From: Prionace glauca
Lineage: Eukaryota; Chordata; Chondrichthyes; Carcharhiniformes; Carcharhinidae
Assembly: GCA_037974335.1 (NCBI GenBank)
Contig: CM075759.1
Location: forward strand, 40,371,421 to 40,435,420
Length of the DNA: 64,000 nt
Reading direction: 5' to 3'
In this document: in pieces, positions 24,430 to 36,889 of the stretch
Layout of the letters: each line of letters begins with the position of its first letter
Position numbering within the stretch: position 1 is the stretch's first letter
The notes under the pieces: generated by a model
Told to the model about the DNA's origin: nothing
Databases searched by the model: none
Seen by the model: the letters and a program-made list of their open reading frames with translations, nothing else
Position numbers and translations under genes: made by a program

Positions 24430-25880
24430 AGACTATAAGAAATCTCACAACACCTGGTTAATGTCCAAAAGGTTCATTTGGAATCACAAACTTTGGGAGC
24501 GTAGCTCCATCCTCAGGTGAGTGGAGAACGGAGAACTGGACTAACAAACACATCAAATATTTACTATAAGCACACACAGATGGAAATGCAAGTAAGTAGT
24601 TGGAATGCGAGAGTCTCGACAGTTAATTAAGTCTTTAGAGCTACAGAAAATGCAATTGTCGAGAGGATGACTCACAGGTGTATGAATTGTCTCAAGGCAG
24701 GATAGTTAGCAAGATTTCACAAGCACAGGCCAAATACTGAGAACGATATGCAGTATAGCAAGAACTCAACGTTGAGGCCGTCCTCGTGCAGAACTTGGCT
24801 ATCAGTTTCTGCCCGGTGTTTATGCATTGCCCTGTGTCTTGAAGGCCACCTTTGCAGGACACTGACCCAAAGATCGGAAGATGAGCTGGATTGACTGCTG
24901 ACATTTTCCCCGATCAGCATTGCATCGACCTCCTCAGAATTTAAATACAGGACATGACTGACACATTATCCTTCATCATCCAGTACATTCACGGACCAGA
25001 AAAGTGATGAGATCTTCAACATGTCATCGATGAAGACGAACATCTGGTCAAGGCCTCCCTATACCCCAACCACTTGCCTTAAGACAACCATACAACCTTA
25101 AACAGACAATTGTTGCAGCAAACGACCCAGCCTCCAGGAAAATAGCGATCTGGACACCAGATACAACCTCTGTAGGACGTGCCGGATCATCGAGACGGAT
25201 ATCACCATCACAAATGAGGAAACTATGCAGCAGGCACACGATACATACTCATGTGACTCGGCCAATGTTGTCTACCATATACACTGCAGGGAAGGATATC
25301 CCGAGGTGTGGTACATTGGTGAAACAATGCAGACGCTACGATATTGTATAAATAGTTACCGCAGGACAATCACTGGACAGGAGTGTCCCCTTCCTGTCGG
25401 AGAACAGATCAGCAGTCAGGGGCAATCAGTCTCTGATCATTGGGTCAGCGTTCTCCAAGGCAGCTTTCAAGACATATGACAACACCAAATCACTGAGCAG
25501 AGACCGATAGCCAAGTTCCACATGTGTGAGAATGGTTTCAACCCAGATCTTGGGTTCATGTCACATTACATTTGAACTCCAACATTTGGCCGGAGCTTGC
25601 AAAATTTTACTAATTGTCATGGTTTGAGACAATGCATACCTCTTTAACGTGTGATTATCTCTCTCCATTCGCTTTATCTGTAACTGTAAAGACTTGATTA
25701 CCTGCAAAGACTTCAATTGTAAACATTACCTTGCAATTCTGTCGATCTATATAGGCCCTGTTTGTGAATTCTCCGTTCACCTGATGAAGGAGCACTGCTC
25801 CAAAAGTTCATGCTACCAGATACAGCTGTTGGACTGTAGCTTGGTGTTGTGAGACTTGTTTCTGTGACGACTCCAGTACA
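24430..25880 (+). mobile_element. Penelope-like element remnant with GIY-YIG domain
   Basis: The conserved part (25225-25479) encodes a GIY-YIG endonuclease: 'CDSANVVYHIHC', then 'VWYIGETMQTLRY' and 'PLPVGEQISSQGQSVSDH'. This arrangement is typical of Penelope-like retroelements, where the nuclease follows the RT. Upstream (24960-25200) lie broken RT-end pieces. The ends are inverted: 'tctcacaacacctggttaat' at 24447 and '...gtgttgtgagactt' near 25850, with 'ctccatcctcaggtgagtgg' and 'cacctgatgaaggagcactg' inside them. The RT core is missing and the frames are broken. Confidence 0.8.
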
Positions 25881-26154
25881 ATGCCAGCAGCTCTACATCT
25901 TGGCTATCACCAACAGTAACATGCCATCGGTTCAAAGTGGAGAGGATCTTCAAAGATACCACCCACATCAACACAAACATCAAATTCCTACAAAATGCAA
26001 GAAAGCAAACAAGGTCCCAAAAGGATACAGGTTCACGAACTCAGTCAATGCGGCTGACAATACAGATTATGCCGAGAGACGTTGCTGTTCCATCTCTCTC
26101 ACACTCCTCACCCACCTTGTGCATTACTCTACAGCGGATGTCACAGTCTGGAAA

Positions 26155-27280
26155 CTAAGATAGAGACAATATTGAAGGTGGCAGTGCAAGTGGAGAGTGT
26201 GATGAAGAAAGCCAATGGTATGTTAGCCTTTATAGGAAGGGGTATAGAATATAAGAACTGGAGTCTAATGTTGCAGTTGTACAGGACGTTGATTAGGCCG
26301 CATTTGGAGTACTGCGTCCAATTCTGGTTGCCTTACTATCGGAAGGACGTGGAGACTCTGGAGAGAGTTCAGAGGAGGATTAATTACCAGGATGTTGCCT
26401 GGTATGGAAGGACTGCGGTATGAGGAAGGATTGAAGAAATTGGGGCTCTTTTCCCTTTAACAATGCCGACTGAGGGGGGATCTAATAGAGGTATATAAGA
26501 TTATGAAGGGTATAAATAGAGTAAACAGGGGTAAGCTATTTCCTGTAATAGAGACACGTAAGGCAAGGGGCCATGGACTTAAGGTGAGGGGGGAGAGGTA
26601 CAACACAGAGGGTAGTGAGGGTATGGAATGCTCTGCCAAGTAAGGTGGTGGAGGCAAACACGCTACAGTTGTTTAAGAGTAACTTAGACAGGCACATGAC
26701 TGAGTTGGAGATGGGTGGATAAAGGAGATCCTTTTAAATAAGGGTCATTAACATTGAGACGTCCCTAGTAATGTACATGGGTATGGTATGATAATAATGC
26801 TTTTTCCTTTTCATTCACAGGTTTTAAGTCGGTCCATCTTGTGTCCAACGAGGGGCATACACACGATGAGTCGCACTAGGGCTGCTCTTGGTTATTCGAG
26901 ATTGGTCTAGTGCTTCATGTCGTTAGTGTGTGCCTAAACTGGACCAGATACTGGGCAAGACAACAGCTCAGTGACTATCGCTGATTGCTGTGCAGACACA
27001 TGGATTTGGGCCAGTGTCTGTGGGAGTTTGCGCATTCTCCCTGTGGTTGCGTGGGTTTCCTCCGGGTGCTCCGGTTTCCTCCCACACCCCAAAGATGTGC
27101 TGTTAGGCTGATTGGCAGGAATAAATTGTCCCTAAATCAGTTTCCCTCAATCTGGATGGCCATAAAACATTAGTCAGGGGTCGTGGGTAGAGAGGGGGAC
27201 AGGTGGTGTTGAGATGGCAGTGCAGGCTCGTTGGGCCGAATGGCCTGTTCCCCGGGCTGATTTTGTTCTTTTTTTTGTTC
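26155..27280 (+). mobile_element. CR1-type LINE 3' end with a V-SINE-like tail (composite), copy 1
   Basis: Starts inside ORF2: 'KKANGMLAFIGRGIEY', 'TLIRPHLEYCVQFW' and 'KDVETLERVQRR'. It then continues through the C-terminal region in broken frames. After that come a pyrimidine tract and 'cattcacag' (26808-26820), a module encoding 'VHLVSNEGHTHDE', and a V-SINE-type core ('gtgggtttcctccgggtgct'). The tail is 'ggccgaatggcctgttcc' ending in a T-rich run. The same order is seen at 42.5-43.35 kb and, inverted, at 43.8-44.65 kb. Confidence 0.82.
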
Positions 27281-27740
27281 TTATTCTGAACATGTGCTCA
27301 GGACATAGCAGACCACAAAGTACAGACCACCAAACAGACAAGACAACAAAACTACACCATCTGCATGGACAACAAGAAGATAAAACTTGAGAAACTCGAC
27401 ATTCCCACCAGCAGAAACCAAGCCTCCCCCGTACCACAGTACAAAACACTACCAATACAGTGAAGTCCGTTGTCAACTTGTCGGACTATACCCTTCAACC
27501 AGATGAAATCGAAGTTCTCAGTCGAGGACCCATTTCTGCCCCACTAACAAAATGGACCCATTGGTCATGCGGCAGAAGGGGAGAAAAACATCAGTCGAAT
27601 GAGGCTCAGGCAGCCCTTCGACAAACCTCTTGAGGCTAACAGCCAACCCAATGAGACAACCAGATTATCAGATGAAGGAGCAGCCCTCCATAAGTTCACA
27701 ATCACAAATAAAACTACTGGACTTTAAGCTGGTTTAGCAA
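27281..27740 (+). mobile_element. Penelope-like element fragment (N-terminal part)
   Basis: Encodes 'VVNLSDYTLQPDEIEVLSRG' (about 27466-27530), which matches the conserved start of Penelope-like (Neptune-type) RT proteins. It ends with 'atgaaggagcagccctccat', resembling the terminal segment of the copies at 24.4 and 46.7 kb. Internal parts are deleted. Confidence 0.65.
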
Positions 27741-28060
27741 TCAAATATCTGTTTGACTGAAAAAGTCGTTTAGCAATCCCGCCTCTGATTGGCTGAGGTG
27801 GTCACTCTACATTCCAGTTTCTTACATGATGATGTGGTCAGTTTTGGAATTAGTCTCTGATTGGTTGAGATGTCTGTTTCGCCAACTGGTCCCTTATTGG
27901 CTGAAGCAGTCCTTTAGCGATCTAATCTCTGATTGGCCGAGGTTGTCGTTTAACATTCCCGTCTCTGACTGGCTCTGGCAGTTGTTAGAAATCTAGTCTT
28001 TGATTGTCTGAGTTGGTCAGTTATTGACACAGTCTATTATTGGCTGAGGAGGTCAGTTAA
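27740..28060. repeat. Degenerate tandem array built on CTGATTGGCTGAGG
   Basis: About eight imperfect units of roughly 35-45 bp, each with a core such as 'ctctgattggctgaggtggt' (27782), 'ctctgattggttgaga' (27865), 'cttattggctgaag' (27892), 'ctctgattggccgagg' (27926) and 'ctattattggctgagg' (28029). Most contain ATTGG, the reverse of a CCAAT box. It begins right after the Penelope fragment and ends just before the stop codon of GPCR gene 3. Confidence 0.75.
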
Positions 28061-29099
28061 TCATCCAGGGCTTATTTGATGTCACTCAGTTTTGTCTCTT
28101 CATTACATTAGTAATTGCTGTAACCGGACATTTCACCGCGATTCTGATCTGCTCCCTGAACTTGGATTGAGTCACTGCATAAATAAATGTTTTTGTGCAG
28201 CAATTTAAATCCCACAGGATAAATCCGACTGTTTGAAATGTATATTCAAGAATAGGGAGGTAAACTAATCCTCTCACATCTGCATAGAAAAATTTTACAA
28301 CATAAACCAACCAGAACAGAATGAATGCTCCGGATATGCTAAAGAGTAAAATCATGGACATCCTTCTGCTCTCCATTTCAGGGTCTCTGCAATTATCTCC
28401 CTTAGTCTGAGCCTTCAGCCCCTTCCGCGCTCGACTGGTCACTAAAATGTGACTGACTGTTAGAGCATTAATCAACACGATTAAACTGAATGGGAGCAGT
28501 GGGGTTAAAACCTGATTAAACCAGTTAAAACCAATCCACCCGGGATCAGTTCAAGCGCTTGTCTTGGGAGTACAACCCCACTTGACATTGTCGATTATCA
28601 GTCGATGTTCATATATAAAGTTGAAGGGAATGTTTTTCACAGAGAGCAGAATGTCGGATGTTACCAGAACTAAAGCTGCAGTTTTCCCAGTGCAATATTT
28701 AGTTTTCATTTTTTGGCAGCGAATGGCCACAAATCGATCAAAGGAGAAAGTGACAGTGAACCAGACAGAACAGTCTGCAGCTGCAGTCTCCAGGACAGCT
28801 TTAACCCGACATACAGATGTGAGGGACAGGAAATTCAGGGGGAAATAATAATTATTTATGTAGTTGAGAATGGGGTTTATAATGATGAACAGTAGATCCA
28901 CCACTGCCATAGCCACCAGGTAGTGGATGGTGTATTTGGAGAGGCCACACTTTCTCTGACTCAGGGTCACAATTCCCAGTAAATTAACTGCCAGAGAGAA
29001 AAAAAAACAAGAAATAAGAAGCTGAAAATTAGTGAGAAAAAATCTGAATATTTCTCCATCTCTAAACCGACAACAAGGAGAAGATTTCAACATCAACCC

Positions 29100-29840
29100 A
29101 ATGGGCAGGAGTTCCCTATGTGGCGCTGTTGTTGGAGGAGTTCAGTTAGAGATTAAAGTTGCAGACTGGTAAGTGTCAATGTAACACTGCTGGTTAACCG
29201 TGATAGGGGATCAGAAAGTCATGAATTACACATCTATCAATGTAAATGGAGCAAATCTGCAAATTCTGATCAGACAGATTTTACAAAGAGATTCCATTTC
29301 TCATCTGATCTGTTTTACAGGGTAAACTGACGGATTTCCTAATTGAACCCGAAATGGACATAAGGATATTAGAGATTGGCAATATAATCTGCTATCTGTT
29401 CCTGCACCCAATTGTCAAAGACCCCACCGGATTGAACACTTCTCTCGACAGGTCAACTGATTGATTTTATGTCACTTCAGGATTGCTCGTTCCCTTTCCA
29501 AATCTCTTCCTCATTCTGTTTTATTTTTTTCTCCCAGCTTTTTATGATTGTAGTTTCCAGATGCCTTGTTCTGTTTTTCTTTCTTTCCATTATTCTCTCC
29601 CTTTCTCTACACATCCCACATTTATTTCCTAATCTGACCCTTGCCATCTTATTCGGTTCCCTTTGCAGGTTTCTTCCCCGATCTCCAGATTTCCCTCCCA
29701 TCCAATCTCTTTCCATTGTTAACTTTCAATCTAGCTTTCGCCCCTTATTTATCCATCTCTCTTCAAATATTCCTGGCCCACTCTTCACATATATATGCTG
29801 TCTCTCTTCAATATCTCTGTCTCCCACTGTTTAACGTTGA
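29100..29840. other. 5' side of GPCR gene 3 exon 2 (intron), nothing coding seen
   Basis: Contains a pyrimidine-rich stretch at about 29470-29830 but no supported exon or clear repeat family. Confidence 0.4.
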
Positions 29841-29844
29841 ATCA

Positions 29845-30950
29845 AAACAGATAGTAGTAGAAGGAGGCTTTTTGGCCCTTCGAGCCTGCTCGACCATTCA
29901 TCACAATCATGGCTGATCATCCAACTCAATAGCCCAATGCTACTTTCTTCCCATAGCTTTTATCCCACTCAGCCCATATGCTATATCTAGTCTCCTTTTG
30001 AATATATTCCACATTTTGACATCAACTACTTCCTGGAGCAATAACATTCACAATCTTACCACTCTTTGGGTGAAGAAATGACTTCTCATCCCTGTCTTTA
30101 ATGGTCTACCCTGTTTCCTCCGGCTGATATCCCTGGGTCTGGACAGCCCCACCATCGGGAACATCTGTTCTCAGCCTGTTAGAATTTTATGAGTCTGTAT
30201 GAAATCCCCCTCATTCATCTGAATTTCAGCGAAAACAATCCTAATCTAACCAATCTCTCCTCATATATCAGTTCCACCAACCCTGGAATCAGCCAAATAA
30301 ACCGTTGTTGTGCTCCCTCGAGAGTAAGAACATCCTTCCTCTGAAAAGAAAACAAAAGCTGCACACAATACTATAATGGTGGCCTCACCAACCCACATTG
30401 TAACCTCATTCCTGCTCCTGTACTTCGAAGCTTCTCACCGTGAAGGCCCACATCTACCTTCTAAACAGTTTGCTGCAAATGCACGTTTGCTTTCAGCACT
30501 GGTGCACAAGGATAACCAGGTCTCGCTGCCTACTCCTCTTTCCCAATTTGCAGCCATTCAGATAGTAATCTACCTTCATGTTTTTACTCCCAAAGTGAAT
30601 AATCTCACATTTATCCAAATTATACTGCATCTGTCATTAATTTACCCACTCACCCAGCCTATCCAGATCATGCTAATGGATTTCTGCATCCTCGTCACTC
30701 TTCTCCTTTCCACCCAATTTGGTATCAACTGCAAACTTTGAGATGTTATATTTTGTTCACTTGTCAAGTCACCAATATATGTTGTGAATAGCTAGGGCCT
30801 CCGCACTGATCCCTGTAGCACCACACTGCCTTACTGCCTGACAATTTGAAAAGAACCAACTCATTCCTATCTTTGTTTCATCATTGCCAAGGAGTTTTCT
30901 TACCATCTCAATCCAATTCACAATCTGTTTCATTTAATCCTGAATGATAA
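29845..30950 (-). repeat. Old CR1-type LINE
   Basis: The minus strand begins near 30.95 kb with RT-region pieces and ends near 29.85 kb with the common tail 'gatcagccatgattgtgatg...ggctcgaagggcc'. Reading frames are badly broken. Confidence 0.7.
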
Positions 30951-30959
30951 TATCTTATT

Positions 30960-31350
30960 GGGGACTTGCTTCGGGAGTTGCCTACTGATTCATGTCGTTG
31001 GTGTGTGTAAACTGGACCATCTCGAGGGCATCATGGCAGCTCAGAGGCTATCTCTGTTGCTGTGCGGACACATGGATTTGGGCCTGTGTCCGTGGGAGTT
31101 TGCGCGTTCTCCCCGTGGTTGCGTGGGTTTCCTCCGGGTGCTCCGGTTTCCTCCCACATCGCAAAAATGTGCTTTTAGGCTGATTGATTGGGTAACAAAT
31201 TGTCCCTATATTGGACCTCCCTGATCCTCACACATTAGGCATAGACTAGAATCATGAATAGGTCACTGACCATGGGACGGCAGCGCGGGCTCGTTGGGCC
31301 GAAGGGCCTGTTTCCCGTGCTGTGTTGTTCTTTGTTCTTTGTTCTTTGTT
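30960..31350 (+). repeat. V-SINE-type tail of the composite LINE family, copy 2
   Basis: The plus strand reads 'catgtcgttggtgtgtgtaa', 'ttgctgtgcggacacatgga', then the core 'gtgggtttcctccgggtgct', and 'gttgggccgaagggcctgtt'. It ends in (TTTGTTC)n. It is the tail of the family at 26.2 and 42.5 kb, truncated before the ORF part. Confidence 0.8.
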
Positions 31351-31354
31351 TTCT

Positions 31355-32385
31355 GAAAGCGTTCGGACTGGCTCCCCCTTGTCAGTTCCACTCACGATAC
31401 ATTTAAGGGCATTTCTCCCCATCTCTCTCTATCTGTTTCAAACATTTATCTCTCTGGCACGCCCTCTTTCATTCCTGTTCATCTCCCCCAGCATCTTTCT
31501 CTCTCTCTCTCCCTCCTTCCCTCACGCAGTATGGCAACACACTGTGTCAATTCCTTTGGTAGCATGTTTCAAAATAAGGCTCCCTGTGCCTAATAATGTG
31601 TTAGTTTGTTTATTTATTTATACATTCCTTGCTGTCTGTCAATCCCAGAGGGCAGTTGCGGATGCTATTCTCCAGAGGCAGACAATTGGGCAACCTGGAG
31701 AGCCCTGATACTGTGTCACTTCTCAGCTCCTCGCAGCAATTTGATTTGCGGTTATTGGCAAAGATGGTCAGAAATATTGCATCGCTTCTTTGAAAACAGC
31801 GTGCATGAGAGGCAGAGGAAGTTGCAGAGATACAGTCAGCAAGAAGTACGCAGAAGGAGGATAAAAGAAGAGGTAGTGGGTTGGTTGGTGCGGGGATCAT
31901 GACCTAGATAAGAACATCCATCTTCACAATTACAGAGAGTGAGCGGAAGGTGAAAAGGGAAGAATGTAGGTGTAACAGAGAGAGGTGGAAGCCAAATTTC
32001 AAAACAGAGAATGGAGGAGGAAGGTGAGGGAGGAAGCGAAAGAGAGGCAATATATGATGGTCTCCAGGGTATACGCGCTGGATGCAACTCCAATCACACC
32101 CTTTCAGATAGTCTGAACTTGTGGAGAAATATCCTGGGAGAATGATTTTCGAAGTGTCAGGAAGGAATCTGCAGCCCCATCCCAAACTGAGAGAGGGAGT
32201 TGAGTAGCTTCTGGATGCTGAGAATGGGACAGGAAATGGGGATGGGGGAGGACGAACATTTTATTCAGTTTTAGAAGATTCTGTTTGGAGATCTCTATCT
32301 TTTTTTTCCATTTCAACTTTCTGCCTGATTTGAAGGAATGGGAGAAAGGGGACAGTAAGGAGACAAAAAACAGAGAGGTATAGAA
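31355..32385. other. Intergenic or intronic, nothing recognised
   Basis: Purine- and pyrimidine-rich patches but no supported gene or repeat family. It lies in the proposed long intron of GPCR gene 3. Confidence 0.4.
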
Positions 32386-32387
32386 CG

Positions 32388-33880
32388 ACAGAATCATACA
32401 GCGCAGGAGCACTTTGGCCAAATGTGTCTGCACCTGCACGCGATAAACAGTTAAAATCACATCTAACCCCATCTGCCAGCACTTGGCCCATAGTACGGAA
32501 GTGTGAAGTATTCATCCAGATAATTTATTTTAAAGTTTGCGAATCAAATCACTTCTACCCATCTCCAATGCAGGGCATTCAGTACTGGCACTACCTACTG
32601 GGTTAAAAAAAAATCTTCACAACCGTCCTTACCCTCACCTTAAACCTTGTACCCTGTGACTGACCATTCAACTAAGGGGAACAACTCTTCCTTCTCCTCT
32701 CTGTCCCTCTGTCCCACAATTTTGGACAACACCATCAGATTGCCCCTCGGTCATTTCTGTTCCAACAAAAACAACACAAGCCTATCCAATTTTTTTTATA
32801 ACATTGATGTTCCATACCAGGCAGCATCCTGGTGAATCTCCTCTGCATAAGAACATGAGAAATAGGAGCAGGGGTAGGCCATCTGGACTCTTGAGCCTGC
32901 TGCACCATTCAATAAGATCATGGCTGATCTTTTCATGGACTAAACACCACTTACGCAACCTTATTTTGAGGCTACGCCCCTAGTTCTAGTTTCACCGGCC
33001 AGTGGAAACAACCTCCCATTTTATCTAATCCTTTCATATTTATATATGTCTCTGTAAGATCACCCCTCATTCTTCGGAATTCCAATTAGTATATCCTCAA
33101 TCCCTCCTCATAAGCCAACACTCTCAACTCCGCAATCCACCTAGTGAATCTCCTCTGCACCTTCTCCAGAGCCAGTATATCCTTCGCCAGTACATCCACC
33201 CCGTGCAATCACATTCCTCCGAAAAAAGTAGCGACCAGAAGTGCACACAATACCATAGTTGAGGCCTCAGTCATGTTCTATACAGCTCAACGTGACTTCT
33301 GCGCTTTTGTAATCTATGTCGTGAGTGATAATAGTAAGTGTTCCATATTTTTTCACTACCCAACTAAAATGCCCGTTTGCTTTCAGAGATCCATGTCAAG
33401 GTTCCTTTGTACCACTGAACTTCCTTGTATCGTACCATATCTTTTGTACTTCATTGTTAAATTACTCCTTCCAAATTGTATCATCTCAGACGTTTCAGGG
33501 TGAAAAACCATCTGCCACTGATTTGCACCATTCCGTCTACATCTTTTTGTAGGCCAATGTTCCACGCACTGACTTCGGCACCCTTCCGTTTTTAGTGTAT
33601 TCAGCAAAATTATTAATCATACTCCCGACAGAGTCATCAATGTGTTGTTTGAATTAAATCCGAATAATAGGGCACCAACACAGATCTCTCCTGTACACCA
33701 CTGGATGCTGGATTGGAGTTACTTAAACAACTTTTTATCATCAGCCTCTGCTTCGACAACTGAGTCAATTCTGAATGCATTTTATCACATTACTCTGTAT
33801 CCCATGTGAATTAACATTCTTTACATGTCTCCCACGTAGGACTTTGCCAATGCGGTGCTGAAATTCATATGAACCAGTTA
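32388..33880 (-). repeat. Two abutting CR1-type LINE fragments
   Basis: The first (about 32388-32850) has the minus-strand tail 'ctgcgctgtatgattctgtc' and C-terminal pieces. The second (about 32850-33880) has the tail 'ggcctacccctgctcctatt' and diverged RT-region pieces further up. A scrap of the same type follows at 33950-34030. Confidence 0.7.
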
Positions 33881-34644
33881 GTTTCTTCTGGCATCTTACT
33901 GAACATACAAAGTGGCCTACAATGTAACACTGACCATACTTGATAAAAAGTAGTTCCGGATGCAATCACATCCTTCCGAAAAAGTAGCGACCAGAACTGC
34001 ACATGTCACTATAGCTATGGCCTCACTAACGTTCTATACACAGAACTTTGCAGACATATAATGTCATAAATAGCTAGATACTTAGATCAGATATTCCACT
34101 CTGCTGAAAGAACAACAAACAGTACATTTCGACACTGACAAATAGACCGGGTAATTTTTATTCACTGGTGTCAGATATTCCACATGCAAAATTTGAATTT
34201 ATTCTTATTTGTATAAAATTCAGTGATCACCTTCACTGAGATTGAGTCTCTAAATGTACAAAATAAAAATTAAATACAATAATTTCATTGATCAGTGAGA
34301 TGGTGAGTTTTATTTGTTCATGACAATAATTGAAATCATAGTCAAATACAAGACATGTAATATAAATAAATTCCATCAAGCACCTGGTGTATGTATAGTA
34401 GTGAACAGAAAATTAGCATGGGGCATTTTCGTTCAGAATTTAAACGCAGATTGACGTGACTTGACTGGTTATAGTTACTTACCAGGAACGCCAATAATGG
34501 CAAGGATTGGGTAGATTATTTTCAAAGCTTTCTGAACTGGATAAAGCATTCTCAATGTGTAGTAATGAGTCCCTTTGTACTGCTCGCAGTCCCTCTGTCT
34601 TAAATTGTGAGGTTTCCCAGTCCCAAAGCCTTTAATTTATACAC

Positions 34645-35430
34645 TGTAGAAGCACCTGAGGGACATTGTGGTAGGGCAGTGTTTTTTTTTAATACATGAC
34701 CAAACAGATTACGACATTCAGTTCAGTGATGGAAAATATTTATTTGTTAATTGACCGACCTCGTTCAAAGCACTGGATTCTATTGATCACATTGTTCAAC
34801 GAATAATGAGTGGAAATACACTATCTACTCAAACGCCATCAGGCCCATTCGAGATCTCAGTTGGTTACAGTGATATCTGGACTGTGACCATTCAGTAACT
34901 AAGTTGCAACTGTTACCACGTCTCTCTCTCTGTGATGATTAACTGTGGGCAGTCAGTTTAATGGCTTAAATGGGTTATGTGTGAACCTAAATTCCAAAAT
35001 TCTACTAATCAATAATCTGGAAGTATTAAGGTGCAAAGAGAATTATTTTACCCCTAAATTTAATCGATCTGCTCAAACTGAGAAAACATTAAGAAACAAT
35101 GGGACATCACAAAACATTCAGACAATGCAACAGATACAGACACATCACCTCAAAGTAAAAAAAAAGATTTAACCATGTCAAGTAATGCACAGGCTCCAGC
35201 TGACACTTGTGTCAAATCTCATCCACAACCTTTTTCAGGGAGACAATCCCGAAGATTATGAATGGATAGAACTGAGAGAAGGAATCTCTGAGAGATGGAA
35301 ACGAAAAAGAGGAAGATTGATTGAAATATATAGGGAGAGGGGGTGTGGGAGAGATTCTGTGGGGATCAGATACTGTAAGAGGAATGGCGTCTATGTAAGT
35401 ATCTTAAACTTGAGAGAATTCAGCTCCATC
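34645..35430. other. Intergenic, nothing recognised
   Basis: AT-rich, no supported gene or clear repeat family. Confidence 0.4.
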
Positions 35431-35435
35431 TTAAA

Positions 35436-36170
35436 TAGAACATGGGACACATTAGAAGCCCTTCGGCCCACGATTATGTGCAACGTGTTGTCTAAATCCA
35501 AGATCAAGATATCCCACTCCTAATCATACTGGTGTGCTTCATATGTCTATCCAATAACCGCTTGAAAGTTCCGAAAGTGTCGATTCCACTATCACAGCAG
35601 ATAGTGCATTCCACACCCCGACCACTCTCTGAGTAAAGAATCTATCTCGGACATCCCTCTTATATTCCCCACCATGAACCTTATAGTTATGCCCCCGCGT
35701 AACAGCTAAATCGACTCTAGGAAATAATGTCTGCACGTCAACTCTATCTATCCCCATCATCATCTTATAAACCTCTATTCAATCGTCTCTCATCCTCTTC
35801 CGCTCCAAAGAGAAAGGCCCCAGCTCCCTCCCCTCAACCTTTCCTCATATGACCTACCCTGCAAACCAGGCAGCATCCTAGTAAATCTCTTCTGCACTCT
35901 CTCCAATGATTCCACATCCTTCTTATAGTGAGGTGACTAGAACTGCACACAATATTCCAAGTGTTGTCTCACCAAGGTCCTGTATAGTTGCAGTATATAA
36001 ACCCACGGCTCTTAAACTCAAAACCCCTGTTAATAAACGCTAACACGCTATAAGTCTTCTTCACTGCTCTGTCCACTTGAGTGGCAACCTTTATAGCTTT
36101 GTGGATATGAAACCCAAGATCTCTCTCTTCCTCCATATTCCTCATTGACTCTGTAATCCGCATTCAGGTT
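35436..36170 (-). repeat. CR1-type LINE 3' end
   Basis: The minus strand encodes 'RAVKKTYSVLAFINRGFEFKS' in part (36163-35969), then 'RFFTQRVVGVWNALSAVIVE' (to 35539) and a tail 'cgtgggccgaagggcttcta'. It is 5'-truncated, with a few frame breaks. Confidence 0.85.
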
Positions 36171-36249
36171 TGGCCCACCAAAATGACTCGGTGCAGTGCT
36201 CCGAGCTGCTGTATTGTGTCCTGTTCTGCGATACACAAATAGACATGAT

Positions 36250-36800
36250 GTAAAGGCGTTGGCGAGAGAAATGGAGGAGAGGGTCTGATAGGAAATGGCA
36301 ACTGGGATGAGGGAGAGGGAGAGAGTGATGAGTGAAGAGGGAGTAAGATGTTGATGTATACAGATGAGGTGATTAAGTCAGAAACACAGTAGTAATCAGA
36401 GATTTCAGGGTATAAGGGTTGAGGGGGTGAGAGACACAGGGATGTGTGGAGAAAAAGAAACCTTGATGGAGTGAGAGAAAGGGAGAGAGGAGGCAAGGGG
36501 AAGAGAGACGAGGTGAATGAGACAGATACCAGACAATGGAAAGAGAGGCAGTTACCATATAATGGAAGGAGAGCTGGAGCAGACGCGGGGAATAGAAAGA
36601 GAGAGAGAGACAGAGACAGTGAGTGAGGAGAGTTGGGCCAATGGAGGAAGAACGATCTGAGGGAGGCGGGATAGAACCATGAAGGGAGAAATGCAACAAG
36701 GGAGGTGGGACAGAGAGATGGAAGTAGAGATGACATGAAGGAGGAGGCACATGGAGATGGAGAGAGAGATTGAGTAAGAAGGAAGGAATGGGAAAAGTAT
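36250..36800. repeat. GA-rich low-complexity block
   Basis: Purine-rich plus strand (gagaga, ggaga, gaaag). The Ser/Pro/Leu-rich frame on the other strand is a by-product of composition, not a gene. Confidence 0.8.
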
Positions 36801-36889
36801 TTGGTGGATGATGGATCTGGGAAAAGGTGTGTAGATAGTTTGAGCCATATTGAGATCAAAAACGAGGAGATATTGCGGTTCTTGGGAAA

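Larger units (their letters stand above)
28086..34640 (-). pseudogene. GPR139-like GPCR gene 3, interrupted by one in-frame stop
   Basis: Exon 2 runs from 28987 (after an acceptor ending CTGGCAG) to the stop at 28086. It encodes the same receptor type as gene 1: 'RKCGLSKYTIHYLVAMAVVDLL', 'ADCSVWFTVTFSFDRFVAI', 'LINALTVSHILV', 'ESRRMSMILLF' and 'TKTFIYAVTQSKF'. A single TGA (28551-28553) lies in the second extracellular loop. The 24 codons between it and the next recognised segment are in frame and encode a plausible TM5 start ('GWIGFNWFNQVLTPLLPF'), so only this change interrupts exon 2. A candidate exon 1 (about 34640-34483, 'IIYPILAIIGVP' then GTAAGT, same splice phase) lies 5.5 kb upstream. 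It has no good upstream ATG and has an in-frame stop before it. Exon pairing is inferred. It is probably a recent pseudogene. Confidence 0.78.
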
